A stretch of DNA of 64,000 nt from Dipteris shenzhenensis (taxonomy: Eukaryota > Polypodiophyta > Polypodiopsida > Gleicheniales). The stretch lies in the NCBI GenBank assembly GCA_047967505.1, contig CM106539.1; one strand, written 5' to 3'. Below the pieces are notes generated by a model. The model was not told the origin of the DNA, made no database searches, and worked only from the letters and a program-made list of their open reading frames with translations. Made by a program: the position numbers and the translations under genes. Every line of letters begins with the position of its first letter. Position 1 is the stretch's first letter. Below are positions 51,193-61,684 of the stretch, piece by piece.

Positions 51193-51321
51193 CAGTGTCA
51201 CAAGAAACGTTTCGAGAAACGCATTTCGTGAAACGTTTCTGGGTTTCGCCAGGCGTTTCGTCTAGAAACGGGTTAAAATTTTGTATTTTATATTAATTCT
51301 ATATCAAACATAAATAATTCT
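51193..51321 (+). mobile_element. hAT/Ac-like DNA transposon end (single end)
   Basis: CAGTGTCACAAG begins at the LINE-A4 breakpoint. The next 75 bp hold seven AAACG/CGTTT motifs in both orientations, including two palindromes GAAACGTTTC. hAT elements often start CAGTG or CAGGG, and Ac transposase binds AAACGG repeats near the ends. An AT-rich stretch follows and LINE-B2 starts at 51322. The opposite terminus was not found, so this is a fragment. Confidence 0.45.
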
Positions 51322-52260
51322 CAGGTAAGGAGCGAGGGGGCAACCCTGACGCACTGATCTCTCCAATCGAAATCGCTCTCCCATCCTGCCGCCGATGATG
51401 ACCTTGCTGGAAGCTGTCCTGTATAACGCTAAGATACCCTGAATCCATCCTACTAGGAATCCCAGTCTCTCCAAAGTACCCTCCAGGAAAGACCAGTCCA
51501 CTCGATCGTAGGCCTTCTCAAAGTCGAGAAGTAGGATGGCTAAGTGCGACCCACTGTGCTAAGCCCACTCCGTCACCTCTGAGAAGGTAAAGACATTATC
51601 CAGGATATTGCAATCCTGGACAAAGCCTGTCTGAGTGTCATGAACGAGGTCAGGAAGTAGTGGCCGAACTTTGGCGCTGATCATCTTGGCAAGGAATTTG
51701 TAGGCAGTGGTGAGGAGAGTGATCGGACGCCACTGACGGATCTCCTGTCGGTCTCCTCCCTTCAGGATGAGGCAAATCAATCCCGAAGAGAGGCTCTTTG
51801 GCATATGTCCGCTGCTGAAAATCCTCTGGAGGGCTACTAGGAGGGGCTGATGGATTTGATCCCAGAAAGAGGTGAAGAAAGTGCGAGAGAGCCCATCCTC
51901 GCCAGGGCATTTCTGCCCATCGATGGCCATCAAGGTCTCCTGCATCTCGACAGTAGTGAATGGTGCCATCAACGTCGTCTACATGCTGGGTTGAACAAGG
52001 GCTGAAATGTGCCTCCACACCTCCTCGCGGGAATGTCTAGTACGGGGGGCAAGCTGCTCCTGCTGGAAAAGAGTCCTGTAGAAGTCGGTAGCCAACCCCA
52101 AGACCTCTTCCAGATCAGTAACGATGTGCCCCTCCGCTATCCTAAGACTCCGGAGCTGATCACTTGCTACCCTCTGGCCATGCGTCCTGAAGAACTCTTT
52201 GCTCATCCGGTCGCCCTTCCGAGCCCAGTAGGAGAGGGAGGTGTGATAAGAAAACTTTGA
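51322..52260 (-). pseudogene. LINE-B2 reverse transcriptase, N-terminal part
   Basis: KCPGEDGLSRTFFTSFWDQI, LICLILKGGDRQEIRQWRPI, LLTTAYKFLAKMISAKVRPL, HDTQTGFVQD, MDWSFLEGTLERLGF and SVRQGCPLAPYL. It lacks the YADD block because of the truncation. A stop lies in the ILLLDFEKAYD region. Confidence 0.8.
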
Positions 52261-52469
52261 GCGACGCTGGACAGTCTCCTCAAGAAGGGCTCTGGCTCAA
52301 AGGGCTTGGATCCAAAGCTCCTTTGAACCCGGAGCTGCCTACTGGAGTCGCTGAATGGAGGCGAGGTCCCTACGAAGAGCTCTCTCTCTGCCCCACCACT
52401 CCTGGCAAACCTAAAGGGCTGCGAGCTGGCAAATCTGGCTGGACTCCTACAAATCCTGTGCCACCGACT

Positions 52470-53370
52470 CTACCAGATCCACACACTCGCCCCAATCTCT
52501 GTCCCAAAGGCTACTGATACTACTGCGTGCACCTCCTCCCTAGAGAAGATGGAATCAGGAATCCTGCATGAACGGGGAGGAAGGGACTGAGCTACCGAGT
52601 CTAGTGATAAGAGCACTGGCGCATGGTTGGAGAGTGTCGTCCCTGGCACTATACCCACCTGACCACCTCTGTTGATGGCCCAATCACTAACATAAAATCT
52701 ATCCAGTCTCTCCAGGAGTCTGCCTCCTTCCCTGCAGAAGCCCCACGAGAAGTCCAAGCTCCCGTGCCATCGATGGAAGGATGGGTCTCTCCAGCTATCC
52801 CTACCTCCTGTTGCGAAGATAAGCGGACTGCTCTGCCTGAGCTATACCTGTAAACTCTGGTCCTCTGCCCTGCTAGTCCTCCAAAGTCTCCAGATTGTTG
52901 AAGTCACCTCCAACAATCCACAAATCCATGTCTGGGAGAATCTCTATGAGTGTCCTCCAGAAAGTGGCTCTGCATCGGAGGTCTGTGGGTGCATAGATGT
53001 TGAGGATTCCTATTTTGGAGCCCTCCAACTCTAGGCCAACCCAAAGTGCATGGCCTGGGATCAACGTACCATGACCAAAAACTCCCTGGGCAAACGACTC
53101 ACAAACGGAAGTACAGACACCGCCACTCCTCCCCTGTGCACCGATCGAGGGCTCCCAATAAGTGTGAGAGCGTCTAGGGAGGATCTTCCCATAGCTACGG
53201 GAATGAGCCATTGAAAGCTTATGCTCCTGGAGCAGGGGTATATCCAAGCGACCAATCACTGCTGGCTGAAGTTCCTGTCTTAAGATGAGCTTCCTAGGAC
53301 CACGGGTGCCAGAAGAATGAAACCCATTCACGTTCCAGGAGACAAGGTGTAAGCTCATGATGAGGATTGG
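52470..53370 (-). pseudogene. LINE-B2 APE-type endonuclease
   Basis: Starts MSLHLVSWNVNGFHSS (53358). LLQEHKLS, NIYAPTDL, DLWIVGGDFNNLETL, LDFSWGFCREGGRLLERLDR, FYVSDWAINRGG and SNHAPVLLSL (the D-H pair reads N-H). One break near 52870. Closely parallels LINE-B1. Confidence 0.82.
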
Positions 53371-53479
53371 TAGGCTACGAACAACTGTCTGTGGCTGAGG
53401 TCGATGAAGAGGCTGAAATTTTGGAATGAAGGCGCTGATGCTTTTGTGAGGGTTTGGAGGGGGAGGCGGGGTCATCCTG

Positions 53480-55410
53480 CCCGTTCTTCAAAGCTTTTAG
53501 CAAAGGCATGAGGCCTTTGGTGCCATGGACAAATGCTTTCTCGAGCCAACTCGAGATCCCTGAGGTAGTCATCCCATAGAAGGCGCGAAGTTTCTAAGGA
53601 GTCCAGGCTCTGACATCCTGGGGAAGGGGCCACGACAGAGGGGGCCTGAGGATCACAATCAATCTGAAACGCTTGGCGGTGCAACACCACTGCAGGCGCA
53701 CGTCACCCTCGGACCCCTGAGTCTCAAGAAGCTGTCCACCCGACGGGCCTATCCAGGAGCAAATCTAAGCATGCGTCTGCTCTCTGAGAGCCTCCCAGAC
53801 TGAGTCATGTGTCCAAGTCTCAGTGCCGTCGCTGAGAAAGGTGAAAGCAAATCTGAGGCCATCCCTCAGGGCCAAGGCTGCGATCTTCCCATCCGCCCCT
53901 TTACGGAGAGCAGGAAGATACTGATGTCGAGTTAAGCAGGGAAGGTCCCGAGGTCGGCCACATCCAAGTAATCCCAGGGACTAGATCTGTAGAAGTCGCG
54001 AGGAAGCTCTCTCTCCTGGAGCTGAGGCCCGCCAGAGTCTGCAACTGAGGGGGTCGGGCTAGCAGACAGGGAAGACTACTCCAGGGGTGGTGCAGACTCG
54101 GGATGCCCTACCTGGGGTGGGGAAGGGGAAGGAGGCTGAGGGGTAGGCAACTCAGACTCCACGGAAGCGACTAGCGGGGGGGGCGGAGGAGGGGCAGTGG
54201 GGGCTGCCCGCGGCTGAGGAACCACCACCAGTGCAACTGACACTGCAGAAGAGCTGACAGGGGCGGGGGAGGGGGGATGGGGCTAGAGCTGGGACTGGGG
54301 CTGAAGAGGAAGAGGAGGGGGCTGAAGAGGAAGAGGTGGGGGCTGATGCTACGGGTCAGGAAGAGGGGGCTGCGGCTGGGGTAGGGGCTGGGGCTGAGTG
54401 GAAGGGAGCTGGAGATCGGAAGAGAGGGGGGACATAAGGCTACGGAGGGTGGGCTACAGACGAAGACGAAGCTCTCCCAGGACCCTGGGGCGGCTGCCTG
54501 TCAGGTCTCTGAGGCGCTGCTATAGGTTAGGTAACCTCTGCCTCCTTGCCTTTGTCAGAAGTCTTCTTATTCTTTCCTCTTTTCCTTCTGACCTCGGTCC
54601 AGCCACCAGCCACCTCTAGAGCGGACTCCGCCGCCGGCTGCCTCTGCTCTTCCTGACGTGGCTGCCCAGAGGGAGGGGAAGGGGGCTGAGGGGGGGGGAC
54701 GGGGGGGGCCGAGAGGAGTTGGAGAAGCGTGGACAAGCAGCAGCCAGGTGCCCAAAGCCGTGACACCTCAGGCACTGGCCTGGCTGTCCTGTGACTACCA
54801 TGCTCTGAGTAATGCTGCCATCATCTATCATGATCTCAATCATTGGAGGGAGGGACGCAGGGTCTGCCACAGCCACACGGACTCTGGGAGCTCCTGCCGC
54901 AGTAACCACGTCGACGAAAGTGTCATGCATCACCCAACCAAAGTGGGAACCTAGGTCCCTGACTATCGGCCGCAACTCAGCAGTAAGGCCTGGAAAAACT
55001 AGCGTCACTGGGTGGCGAGGTATATGGAAACGAGCATCAAAGTCCGCTGCGTTGAATCCTCGGTACCAAGGGACTATCATGATGATCTTTCCTTCCACAG
55101 ATGTGGGGGAACCAGCAATCAGGTTGCTCACAGCTTTCACAGTGGAGAGTTTAAGCTAGAAGATGCCCCTTCCCATAAGGGCCACCTCCTTGATGTGGCT
55201 GTCCTCTAGCATAAGTGTGGACTGGAGCCAATCCCTGATGGCTGGTCTGGAGGGAGAGTGTCCAATGACTCTGCCATAGACGGAAGTGAGGGCAAAGTCA
55301 TTGGCAACCTGTCGTACCCGAGACGACTGTTGCTCTGTCAAGATCACACGGTAGGCATCTAGAGAGGGAGGGTCCGGCTGGGCCTCCGGTTCCCGGCAGG
55401 GAGCCGCCAT
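53480..55410 (-). pseudogene. LINE-B2 ORF1
   Basis: From ATG 55410 (MAAPCREPEAQPDPP). DUF4283-like domain with VYGRVIGHSPSRPAIRDWLQ and VALMGRGIF, where TGG became TAG near 55155. The same frame continues: WYRGFNAADFDARFHIPRHP, LRPIVRDLGSHFGWVMHDTF, and a full CCHC knuckle CLRCHGFGHLAAACP near 54770. A Pro-rich linker, then the C-terminal tail ISSWLEKAFVHGTKGLMPLL (53570-53500). This region is the empty-site reference for TRG2. Confidence 0.75.
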
Positions 55411-55469
55411 ACCGCCAAGACAAACTACGAGACCTCCGATGAAGAAGAGGCTACCACCAAAAAGGGTGG

Positions 55470-56105
55470 GAGGAGATAGACGAGGGATGGAGCCTGGGTG
55501 TGACGGAGGAGGATAAGGCGAAGCGAAGCGAGGCGAGGCGAAGGAAGAGGAGGTGATGGCGGGGGTGGAGGGTGGAAGGCGGAGGGGGGCGGAGGGCGGA
55601 GGTTGGAGGCGAGAGCGGAGGGCAGAGGTCGACGGCGAGGGAGAGGGGCAGCGGCGCGGAGGCGAGGGCGGAGGGGCGAGGGACGAGGGCGAGGGGCGAG
55701 GGCGGAGGGCGGAGGGGTGAGGGGCGAGGGCGGAGGGCGGAGGGGTGAGGGGCGAGGGGCGAGGCGGAGGGGCGGAGGGGCGAGGGGCAGAGGGGCGAGG
55801 GGCGGAGGGGCGAGGGCGGAGGGCGAGTGGCGGGGAGCGGAGGGGCGAGGGCGGAGGGTGAGTGGCAGAGGCGGAGGGCTGAGGGCAGGGTGTGGTGGTG
55901 AGGGAGGGCTGAGGGCGGGGGTGTGTGGCGAGGGGTGAGGGACGAGGGGTGAGGCGAGGGCATGGTGGCAGGGCGAGGCGAGGGCGAGGGGGGTAAGGCA
56001 AGGGCGGGGGGGGTAAGGCAAGGGCGAGGGGGGGCGAGGGCGAGGGGGTGAGGCAGAGGAGGGTCGGGAGGTAGAGGCTACGGAAGGAGGGAGGAGGGCT
56101 CGCAA
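55470..56105 (-). promoter_or_regulatory. polypyrimidine 5'UTR of LINE-B2
   Basis: About 630 bp of GGGCGAGGGCGGAGGGCGGAG-like variants on plus, C/T-rich on the LINE sense strand, with short internal tandem repeats (GGCGGAGGGGCGA). Arginine/glycine and proline-rich frames here are artefacts. Confidence 0.6.
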
Positions 56106-56137
56106 GAGCAATCTATGGCTTATGTCGAACGTTGATT

Positions 56138-57100
56138 CTACTTAAATGGAGTCACATTAACCAAAGCTTTGGTAGGGCATTTGTTCTGAATATAAGTGGT
56201 TGTCACAACTGCTTCTCCCCAAAAAGCCTTTGAGACTCTCTTGAATTTCAACATGCATCTCATCATTTCCATGAGAGTACGATGCTTCCTCTCGGGGAGT
56301 GGATTCTGCTGTGGTGTGTAAGGACATGTCAAGTGATGTTTAATCCTATGCTGCTTCAAAAATCCCTGGAATGCATGTGACATGTACTCTCCCTCCCCCT
56401 CTATCTGAGTTGAGTGTTCCAATTCTAGAATTGGTTTGGTTCTCAGCCATAGCTTTAAACTCTTGAAACCAATAGAACACCTCAGATTTTTCCTTCATGA
56501 GAAAAAGCCATGTGAACCTGGAGAAGTCATCTATAAAGGTCACAAAGTACCTTGCTCTTCTATATGTGGGAATAGTCATGGGGCCACATACATCATTGTG
56601 CACTATCTGCAACACTCTGGTTGCCTTGACCCAATTCTTGCCTTGTTTACTGAATGGCAAGCAATGCAATTTGCCAAGTGCACACCCCTCACACACTTCA
56701 TTTGCTGGTTGCTGTAATTTTGGCATTCCCTGAGTCATATTATTGTTGTACAAGTAGGACAATACCCTGTGATGGACATGTCCAAACCTGGCATGCCATA
56801 AATCAGCCTGGGAAGTGTTTGCTACAGCCAATACCTTCTGATCATAAGGTTGAGCATCAAGCTTGTATAAGCCTCTGTCATATGTGCCTGTTGCTACAAC
56901 CTCATACCCTTTCTTTGGATCCTTGATCCTGCATTGGTTATCCTGAAATTCGACCAACATATGTTGATCATGGGCAATGTTTGAAACTGAAATCAGATTT
57001 TTCCTCAAATCTGCAACATACCAAACATCTCGGTTATACTTTAACTTTCCCATTATCAAGCTGAATAGGAATGTGCCCAACTCCGATGATGTCTTGAGAA
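56138..57100 (-). pseudogene. pol: Cop3 protease end and integrase
   Basis: LWHARFGHVHHRVLSYLYNN and CEGCALGKLHCLPF form the HHCC zinc finger; VHNDVCGPMTIPTYRRARYF and YFVTFIDDFSRFTWLFLMK begin the core; GTLNSDRGG carries the second D. A frame change follows near 56420, then YTPQQNPLPERKHRTLMEMM with the Glu position. It ends before the C-terminal domain. It cannot work without RT. Confidence 0.82.
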
Positions 57101-58140
57101 GCATCATTGGCACACGTAACCTGTCTGCCATGAACAGGTGTGATGCTCTCAAACCACTCCTGGCGAGGAGTCATGTGCTTAGTAGCACCACTGTCGATAT
57201 ACCATGTACCACTTGCAACAAGGGAAGCATCCCTGGATTGATTTTCAGCATTCAAATCCCCCCTGGCATCCATCTTCTCATTAAATGCGGCAAACACAAA
57301 ATCTCTATCACCTTGGGCAAGATGAGCTTCACCATGCACATCTGAAGCACGAGTTTCAGTGGGGGCAACAAAATTACTGCTAGAGTTGTCCCTTTGCCTC
57401 TTCTTTTCATTGGCAATCCTTTTCTGACACTCTGCGATGTAATGCCCTAGCTTCTTGCAATAATTGCATTTGCCCTTTTTCTGATTTTTGCTTGAACTGC
57501 TTGCATTCCCCTCCTTGGGCTGAGTTGTATGGCTGTGTTTTGGCTCAAACTTTTTCTGAAATTTTCCCTTTCTACCCATGGCAAGCGCTTGCTCACCCTG
57601 ATGAGGGGCTTTGGCAAAATTTGGGCATCTCTCCTCTTCCTGCAACAAAAGCCCAACTAACTCATCGAACGAGAGTGGGGCTACCCTGAGAACAATGGTC
57701 AATGAAGTGACGAATGTGCCATATGAAGGCGCTAAGCTATTGAGAGTAATAGAGACGAGCTTCTTGTCTTCTATTTCCTTATCAATACTTGCAAGCTGAT
57801 CACGTAGATCAATGATCCTGGCAATATGATCAGTGATGGCCTGGCCTTCTTGCATCTCAAGATCCTTGAGCTGATTTGTCAAGGCAATGGCCCTTGCCTC
57901 ATTCTTAACATGATACATGTTTGCTAATCTTTCCCATGCTGCCTTGGTATCCTTGCACGACTTGATAGTCGTCATAATGTGCCTCTTCATATTTGTGGCA
58001 ATCAAAAACATCGCTTGGGCACTGCGGCGGTCAAACTTCTTCTGCTTCTCCGTCGATGCTATGGGACTAGCAGGAGGGGCTGTAGCAATCTGTTGTCTGT
58101 GACCCGAAGAAGCTGTGCTGGATGTAGATGAGCCTGCTAC
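57034..58140 (-). pseudogene. gag: Cop3 Gag and protease
   Basis: A long open minus frame. Copia Gag (UBN2-like): KKFDRRSAQAMFLIATNMKR, DTKAAWERLANMYHVKNEA, LKDLEMQEGQAITDHIARII, VSITLNSLAPSYGTFVTSL, LLLQEEERCP; one CCHC knuckle CNYCKKLGHYIAEC (about 57490-57450); then protease with GTWYIDSGATKHMT (about 57215). The Gag start has merged with the leader, so the true N-terminus is unclear. The frame shifts into the integrase frame near 57050. Confidence 0.85.
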
Positions 58141-58249
58141 CAAATGGGCTCTGATACCAAATGTAGGAACAAAGTGGAGACAGGTTGTGAACACAAGTGA
58201 GCAAGAGTGCACACACAAGAAAGCTCTGTAAATATTCTTGATCATCTCA

Positions 58250-58770
58250 AGTGTGTCACTTCGAATATACAGGGTTTGTGTGATGGTAGAAAATGGAAAC
58301 TAGTATGGCTGTATTTATGCCAATTGCAACCTGATATAGTGGCTTTACAGGAACACAATCAGCATATGTATGCTGGTAAATCTAGACATTTGCTGGTTAT
58401 GACATTTTCTATGCTGAAGAGCACTCTTTCTCTGGGGTAGCCTTTTTTATTAAGCATGATCTTCACCCCATTGTTGCTTCAATGATCATACAATGCCTTG
58501 TTCAAGGCGACATCTTTGAAGTTGCATCAGTATATGCTCCTCAATCTTTCGAGAATTGAGCTTTGATTTGGGATGCTATGCATAAATATCTGTGGTGGCA
58601 TTATGCTTTTATCTGTGGTGACTTCAATAATGCCCCTCAACCGGGAGATAATACCTCCGGCCACACTCACATGTTGGCTTCTAAAAAGTAGGCATGGTAT
58701 GATTTTTGGCTTCGATTGTCTCTGGTTGATCTCTCAAAGGAATTGCAGCCCATGCTTATGGGCTATACTC
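58250..58770 (+). pseudogene. LINE-C endonuclease fragment
   Basis: CVTSNIQGLCDGRKWKLVW then LQPDIVALQEHNQHMYAGKS is the N-terminus of an APE-type LINE endonuclease (N and Glu motifs). Downstream are FEVASVYAPQSFEN, FICGDFNNAPQPGD (GDFN) and YDFWLRLSLVDL with breaks. It lacks RT. Its sequence differs from the LINE-A and LINE-B endonucleases, so it is another family. It ends where Cop4 gag sequence begins. Confidence 0.7.
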
Positions 58771-58955
58771 TCCACTCCTGTTGTCAGCTTCCACAACTTT
58801 CGAGCCACTAAATGGCTCCCAATTTTCACCTTCCAGATCGAGTAGTTAGTCCTGTCTAGTTTCCCAGACTCTCCGAAGTTAGGGATAGTGAATGAGAGAA
58901 AACTAAGGGAGGTGGAAGGCAGAGTAGGGGCTGAAGAGGTTGTGGAGGTCGACAT
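58771..58955 (-). pseudogene. gag: Cop4 second gag start
   Basis: MSTSTTSSAPTLPSTSLSFL, then GKLDRTNYSIWKVKIGSHLV: a copia Gag N-terminus. Nearly the same DNA as 61310-61491. Truncated at 58771. Confidence 0.75.
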
Positions 58956-59170
58956 CTCTGCTGTTATACCACACAACAAAGTAAACCAAACTCAATTTTC
59001 AGTTGACCAGAGCTCTGAACGCACCTAAGTCACCCTCCTTCTCACAAGGGCACTGTCCTCCAGTCATGGAAGTCGATTCCCAAGAGCTTTTGAATCAGGG
59101 TCGTCCTTCAGCAAGGTCCTTGCCTTTAGGCTCCCACACCTATGAGCCTTCTACTTAGGCTCTAATACCA

Positions 59171-59608
59171 TGTTAGAAATGACCCAACAGAGGGTATGCA
59201 CGGAAAAAGACTGATAGAATGGCCCAAGAGCTCACACAGTGTGGTATCGGGTGTGGAATGACAAACTTCTTAACTTATGGGCATCAAGGCAAGGGCCCAG
59301 CCTATATAAAGGTAGGTCCCTGGCTCACGGTAGCCTCTTTTGCTACTCCAACAAGCCTCATCTAGCCCCGTACTGCACCATACAGTTGCACACCACCTGT
59401 CCCCGGTCTGCACACCCTCCGTACTGCTCCGTACAATTGCGCCACCTGTCCCGGGTCTTCTCTTGATGTGCTGCCCACATGACAGCCATGATGTTGTCCA
59501 TGTGGCAGCCCCTTTCTCTCTTTTTCTGTGGGGTACTGCCCTAGGTCTCCCTCCACCATGCTCTCCTCATGTGGGGGCTTACAGATGGTGAGGTGACCAT
59601 TCCAACAC
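59171..59608 (-). repeat. Cop4 middle LTR (438 bp)
   Basis: On minus TGTTGGAATGGTCACC...GGTCATTTCTAACA. A TATATAGG-like box is on minus at about 59300-59310. It lacks the roughly 500 bp present in the right LTR at 61799-62305. Confidence 0.8.
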
Positions 59609-59646
59609 CCCCTCTCACTGACACATCTAGGCCCAATGCCAAGACG

Positions 59647-60600
59647 TCAATGACGATGCTCTAGTAACTCCTTGGTTGTAGTCCTCTGGAACTTTTCGAT
59701 TTCGAAAAATTTTCCTGGCTTTTCATGCAGTGGCTCTTGCTCCACCAGGACTGGTTCCGCTTCCGCACACCATCTTGGTACACAGGTCCATCTTTGGTAG
59801 CACCTCCTGGCACCACCATCTTCTATCACGTTCTTGCCTTCGAACTCAAGCAATCCAGCTGTCACGATCTTCCAGTTGTCCCCCTCATAATGAGTGAACA
59901 ACTTAGAGTCTTCCAAGCACCATGCTCTGAGGGTCTATTTCAACCCGTCCTTCCTCTAGCAAGGTCTGCAACTAATGAATATTTCCAGATAATCTGGACC
60001 ATGAACTCTCGCTGAGTTCTCAAGCAAGTACCCTTCTGGCTTCAGTACTCTTTGTCCATCACTTTTTAGCAATCTGCATCCAAGATTTGAAGAAGCACCA
60101 ATACTTCCCCTTCTGCCCTCGAAGAAGGCCAATTCCTTCCAATCTTGTATCACTTGAGACAAATGAAGAGCAGAGTCTCTCCACATCATGCTATAAAGGC
60201 TCAAATGCAAAATATTAAGTACATACTAGACTATTGTACTGCCTATGTGTTTGCTCTGAAAGCAAACCCTGTACCTCATCGAGGCACCCACCGAGAGCCT
60301 GTGTAATCTTGTACTGTCCCCTTCTGAAGTACAGCATCCATCTGACCATGAGACCCCAGGGCCCTCCATGGAATTCAGCCTCGTGTTAGTGTCAACAGCC
60401 ACACACCTGGAAGGTACCAAGCGCTCCATGCTGTCCTTCACCTTCACAAAAGCATCCAACTCCTCGGTGACCCACATCTCTATGTCAGACATCCTTACTG
60501 TGATTTCTTGGTCAACATATCTGACCTCTGTAACACTCGGTGATGTCACAAGGAACAACTCTTTGATTACCACATTTGCTTGGCCTCTTCCTCTGAATCT
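59647..60600 (-). pseudogene. unknown ORF in the pol position of Cop4
   Basis: One minus frame, broken by four visible stops (near 60226, 59953, 59935 and 59917), spans this region from inside the Gag C-terminus to just before the polypurine tract. Segments: VRMSDIEMWVTEELDAFVKV, RYRVCFQSKHIGS, DWKELAFFEGRRGSIGASSN, YLLENSARVHGPDYLEIF, GDNWKIVTAGLLEFEGKNVI. I recognise no protease (DSGA), integrase or YVDD motif and no known domain. It could be a captured gene fragment, a divergent accessory protein, or a heavily decayed pol. Confidence 0.45.
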
Positions 60601-61491
60601 CAGTCGGGGACTCCTTTTTGTTTTTCCGATCCGCCTTTTTCTTTCTGCAGTCCTTTGCAAAATGTCATGGCGTATCACAGTAGAAGCACTTCTCCTTCTG
60701 TTTCCTCTTCGAAGTCTCCTCATTGTCTTTCTTGGACTTGCCACCGTTAGGCTTGCCCTTTCCTTTGCCAATGTAATCCTTCGCCAATATCACCTTGTCG
60801 TCTTTGTCGTCATTGTAGAGCTTCTCCCGAGCTTCCTCCTTTAGCAGTAATGGACCAACTCCTCAAAAGTCAGACGTTTGGTCCTCTATCCTACTGTCAC
60901 AGTAGTAACAAAGCTCTTGAAACTCCGAGGTAGTCTCCTCAATACCATCAAGGCCAAATGGCATGAGTCTCAGCTTCTAACCAACTGTTGCCAGCTGATC
61001 CCTCACCACCTTGACCTTCGTCAAGTGGCTATGTACCATATCTCCTTCTTCCATATCAAGATTGTAGTTGATGCTTGAAGAAGCAAATCCGGGAGGTGGT
61101 GTCCATCTTGTATAGATCCTTCAAAGTGACCCACGACTCTATTGACATCTCGACCATCTGGATATGTGGAAGAATAGATTTCGCCGTAGTCCCTATGATT
61201 AATGCTAGGGCATGGGCATCTTTGTCTTCCCAAGCTTCGAGCTCCTCTCTATCTACTGCCATGAATATCTTCCCTTGCCTATCCACTATGTCCTCCGGCT
61301 TCACGCCTCCACTCTCGTTGTCAGCTTCCACAACTTTCGAGCCACTAAATGGCATTGAATTCTCACCTTCTAGATCAGGTAGCTAGTCTCGTCTAGTTTC
61401 CTAGGTTCTCCAAAGTTAGGGATAGTGAATGAGAGAAAACTAGGGGAGGAGGAAGGGAGAGCAGGGGCTGAAGAGGCTTAGAGGTCGACAT
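60601..61491 (-). pseudogene. gag: Cop4 Gag
   Basis: From ATG 61491 with frame changes. The body at 61355-61056 reads EELEAWEDKDAHALALIIGT, VEMSIESWVTLKDLYKMDTT, a UBN2-like copia Gag. A knuckle EKCFYCDTP.HFAKDC lies near 60690-60645 (stop at the dot), preceded by Lys-rich sequence. Particle-forming and RNA-binding protein of a dead copy. Confidence 0.75.
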
Positions 61492-61684
61492 CTCTGCTGT
61501 TATACCACACAACAAAGTCAACCAATCTCAAGACCTCTAAATGCACTTGACTAAACCTGAGTCACCCTCCTTCTCGCGAGGGCACTGTCCTCCACTCATG
61601 GAAGTCGATTCCCAAGAGCTTCTGAATCAGGGTCATCCTTCAGGCTCCCACATGTGTGAGCCTCCTACTTAGGCTCTGATACCA

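Larger units (their letters stand above)
51322..56105 (-). mobile_element. LINE-B2, 3'-truncated LINE
   Basis: Same family as LINE-B1. On minus: polypyrimidine 5'UTR (56105-55470), ORF1 (55410-53480), endonuclease (53370-52470) and RT up to SVRQGCPLAPYL at 51330, where it stops. The RT active site, zf-RVT and 3'UTR are missing. Because loss is at the 3' side, this is a later deletion or rearrangement, not 5' truncation at insertion. Confidence 0.88.
56136..58245 (-). mobile_element. Cop3, truncated Ty1-copia element
   Basis: On minus: partial 5' LTR (from 58162 rightward, truncated), primer site TGGTATCAGAGCCC (58158-58145), gag, protease and integrase core, then cut at 56136 before RT. Its proteins differ from Cop1, so this is another copia lineage. 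The right edge gives way to LINE-C at about 58250. Confidence 0.85.

Noticed and set aside
55425-56111. Long proline-rich (minus) and Arg/Gly-rich (plus) frames
   Set aside because: Open in several frames on both strands because of GGCGAG repeats; LINE-B2 5'UTR.
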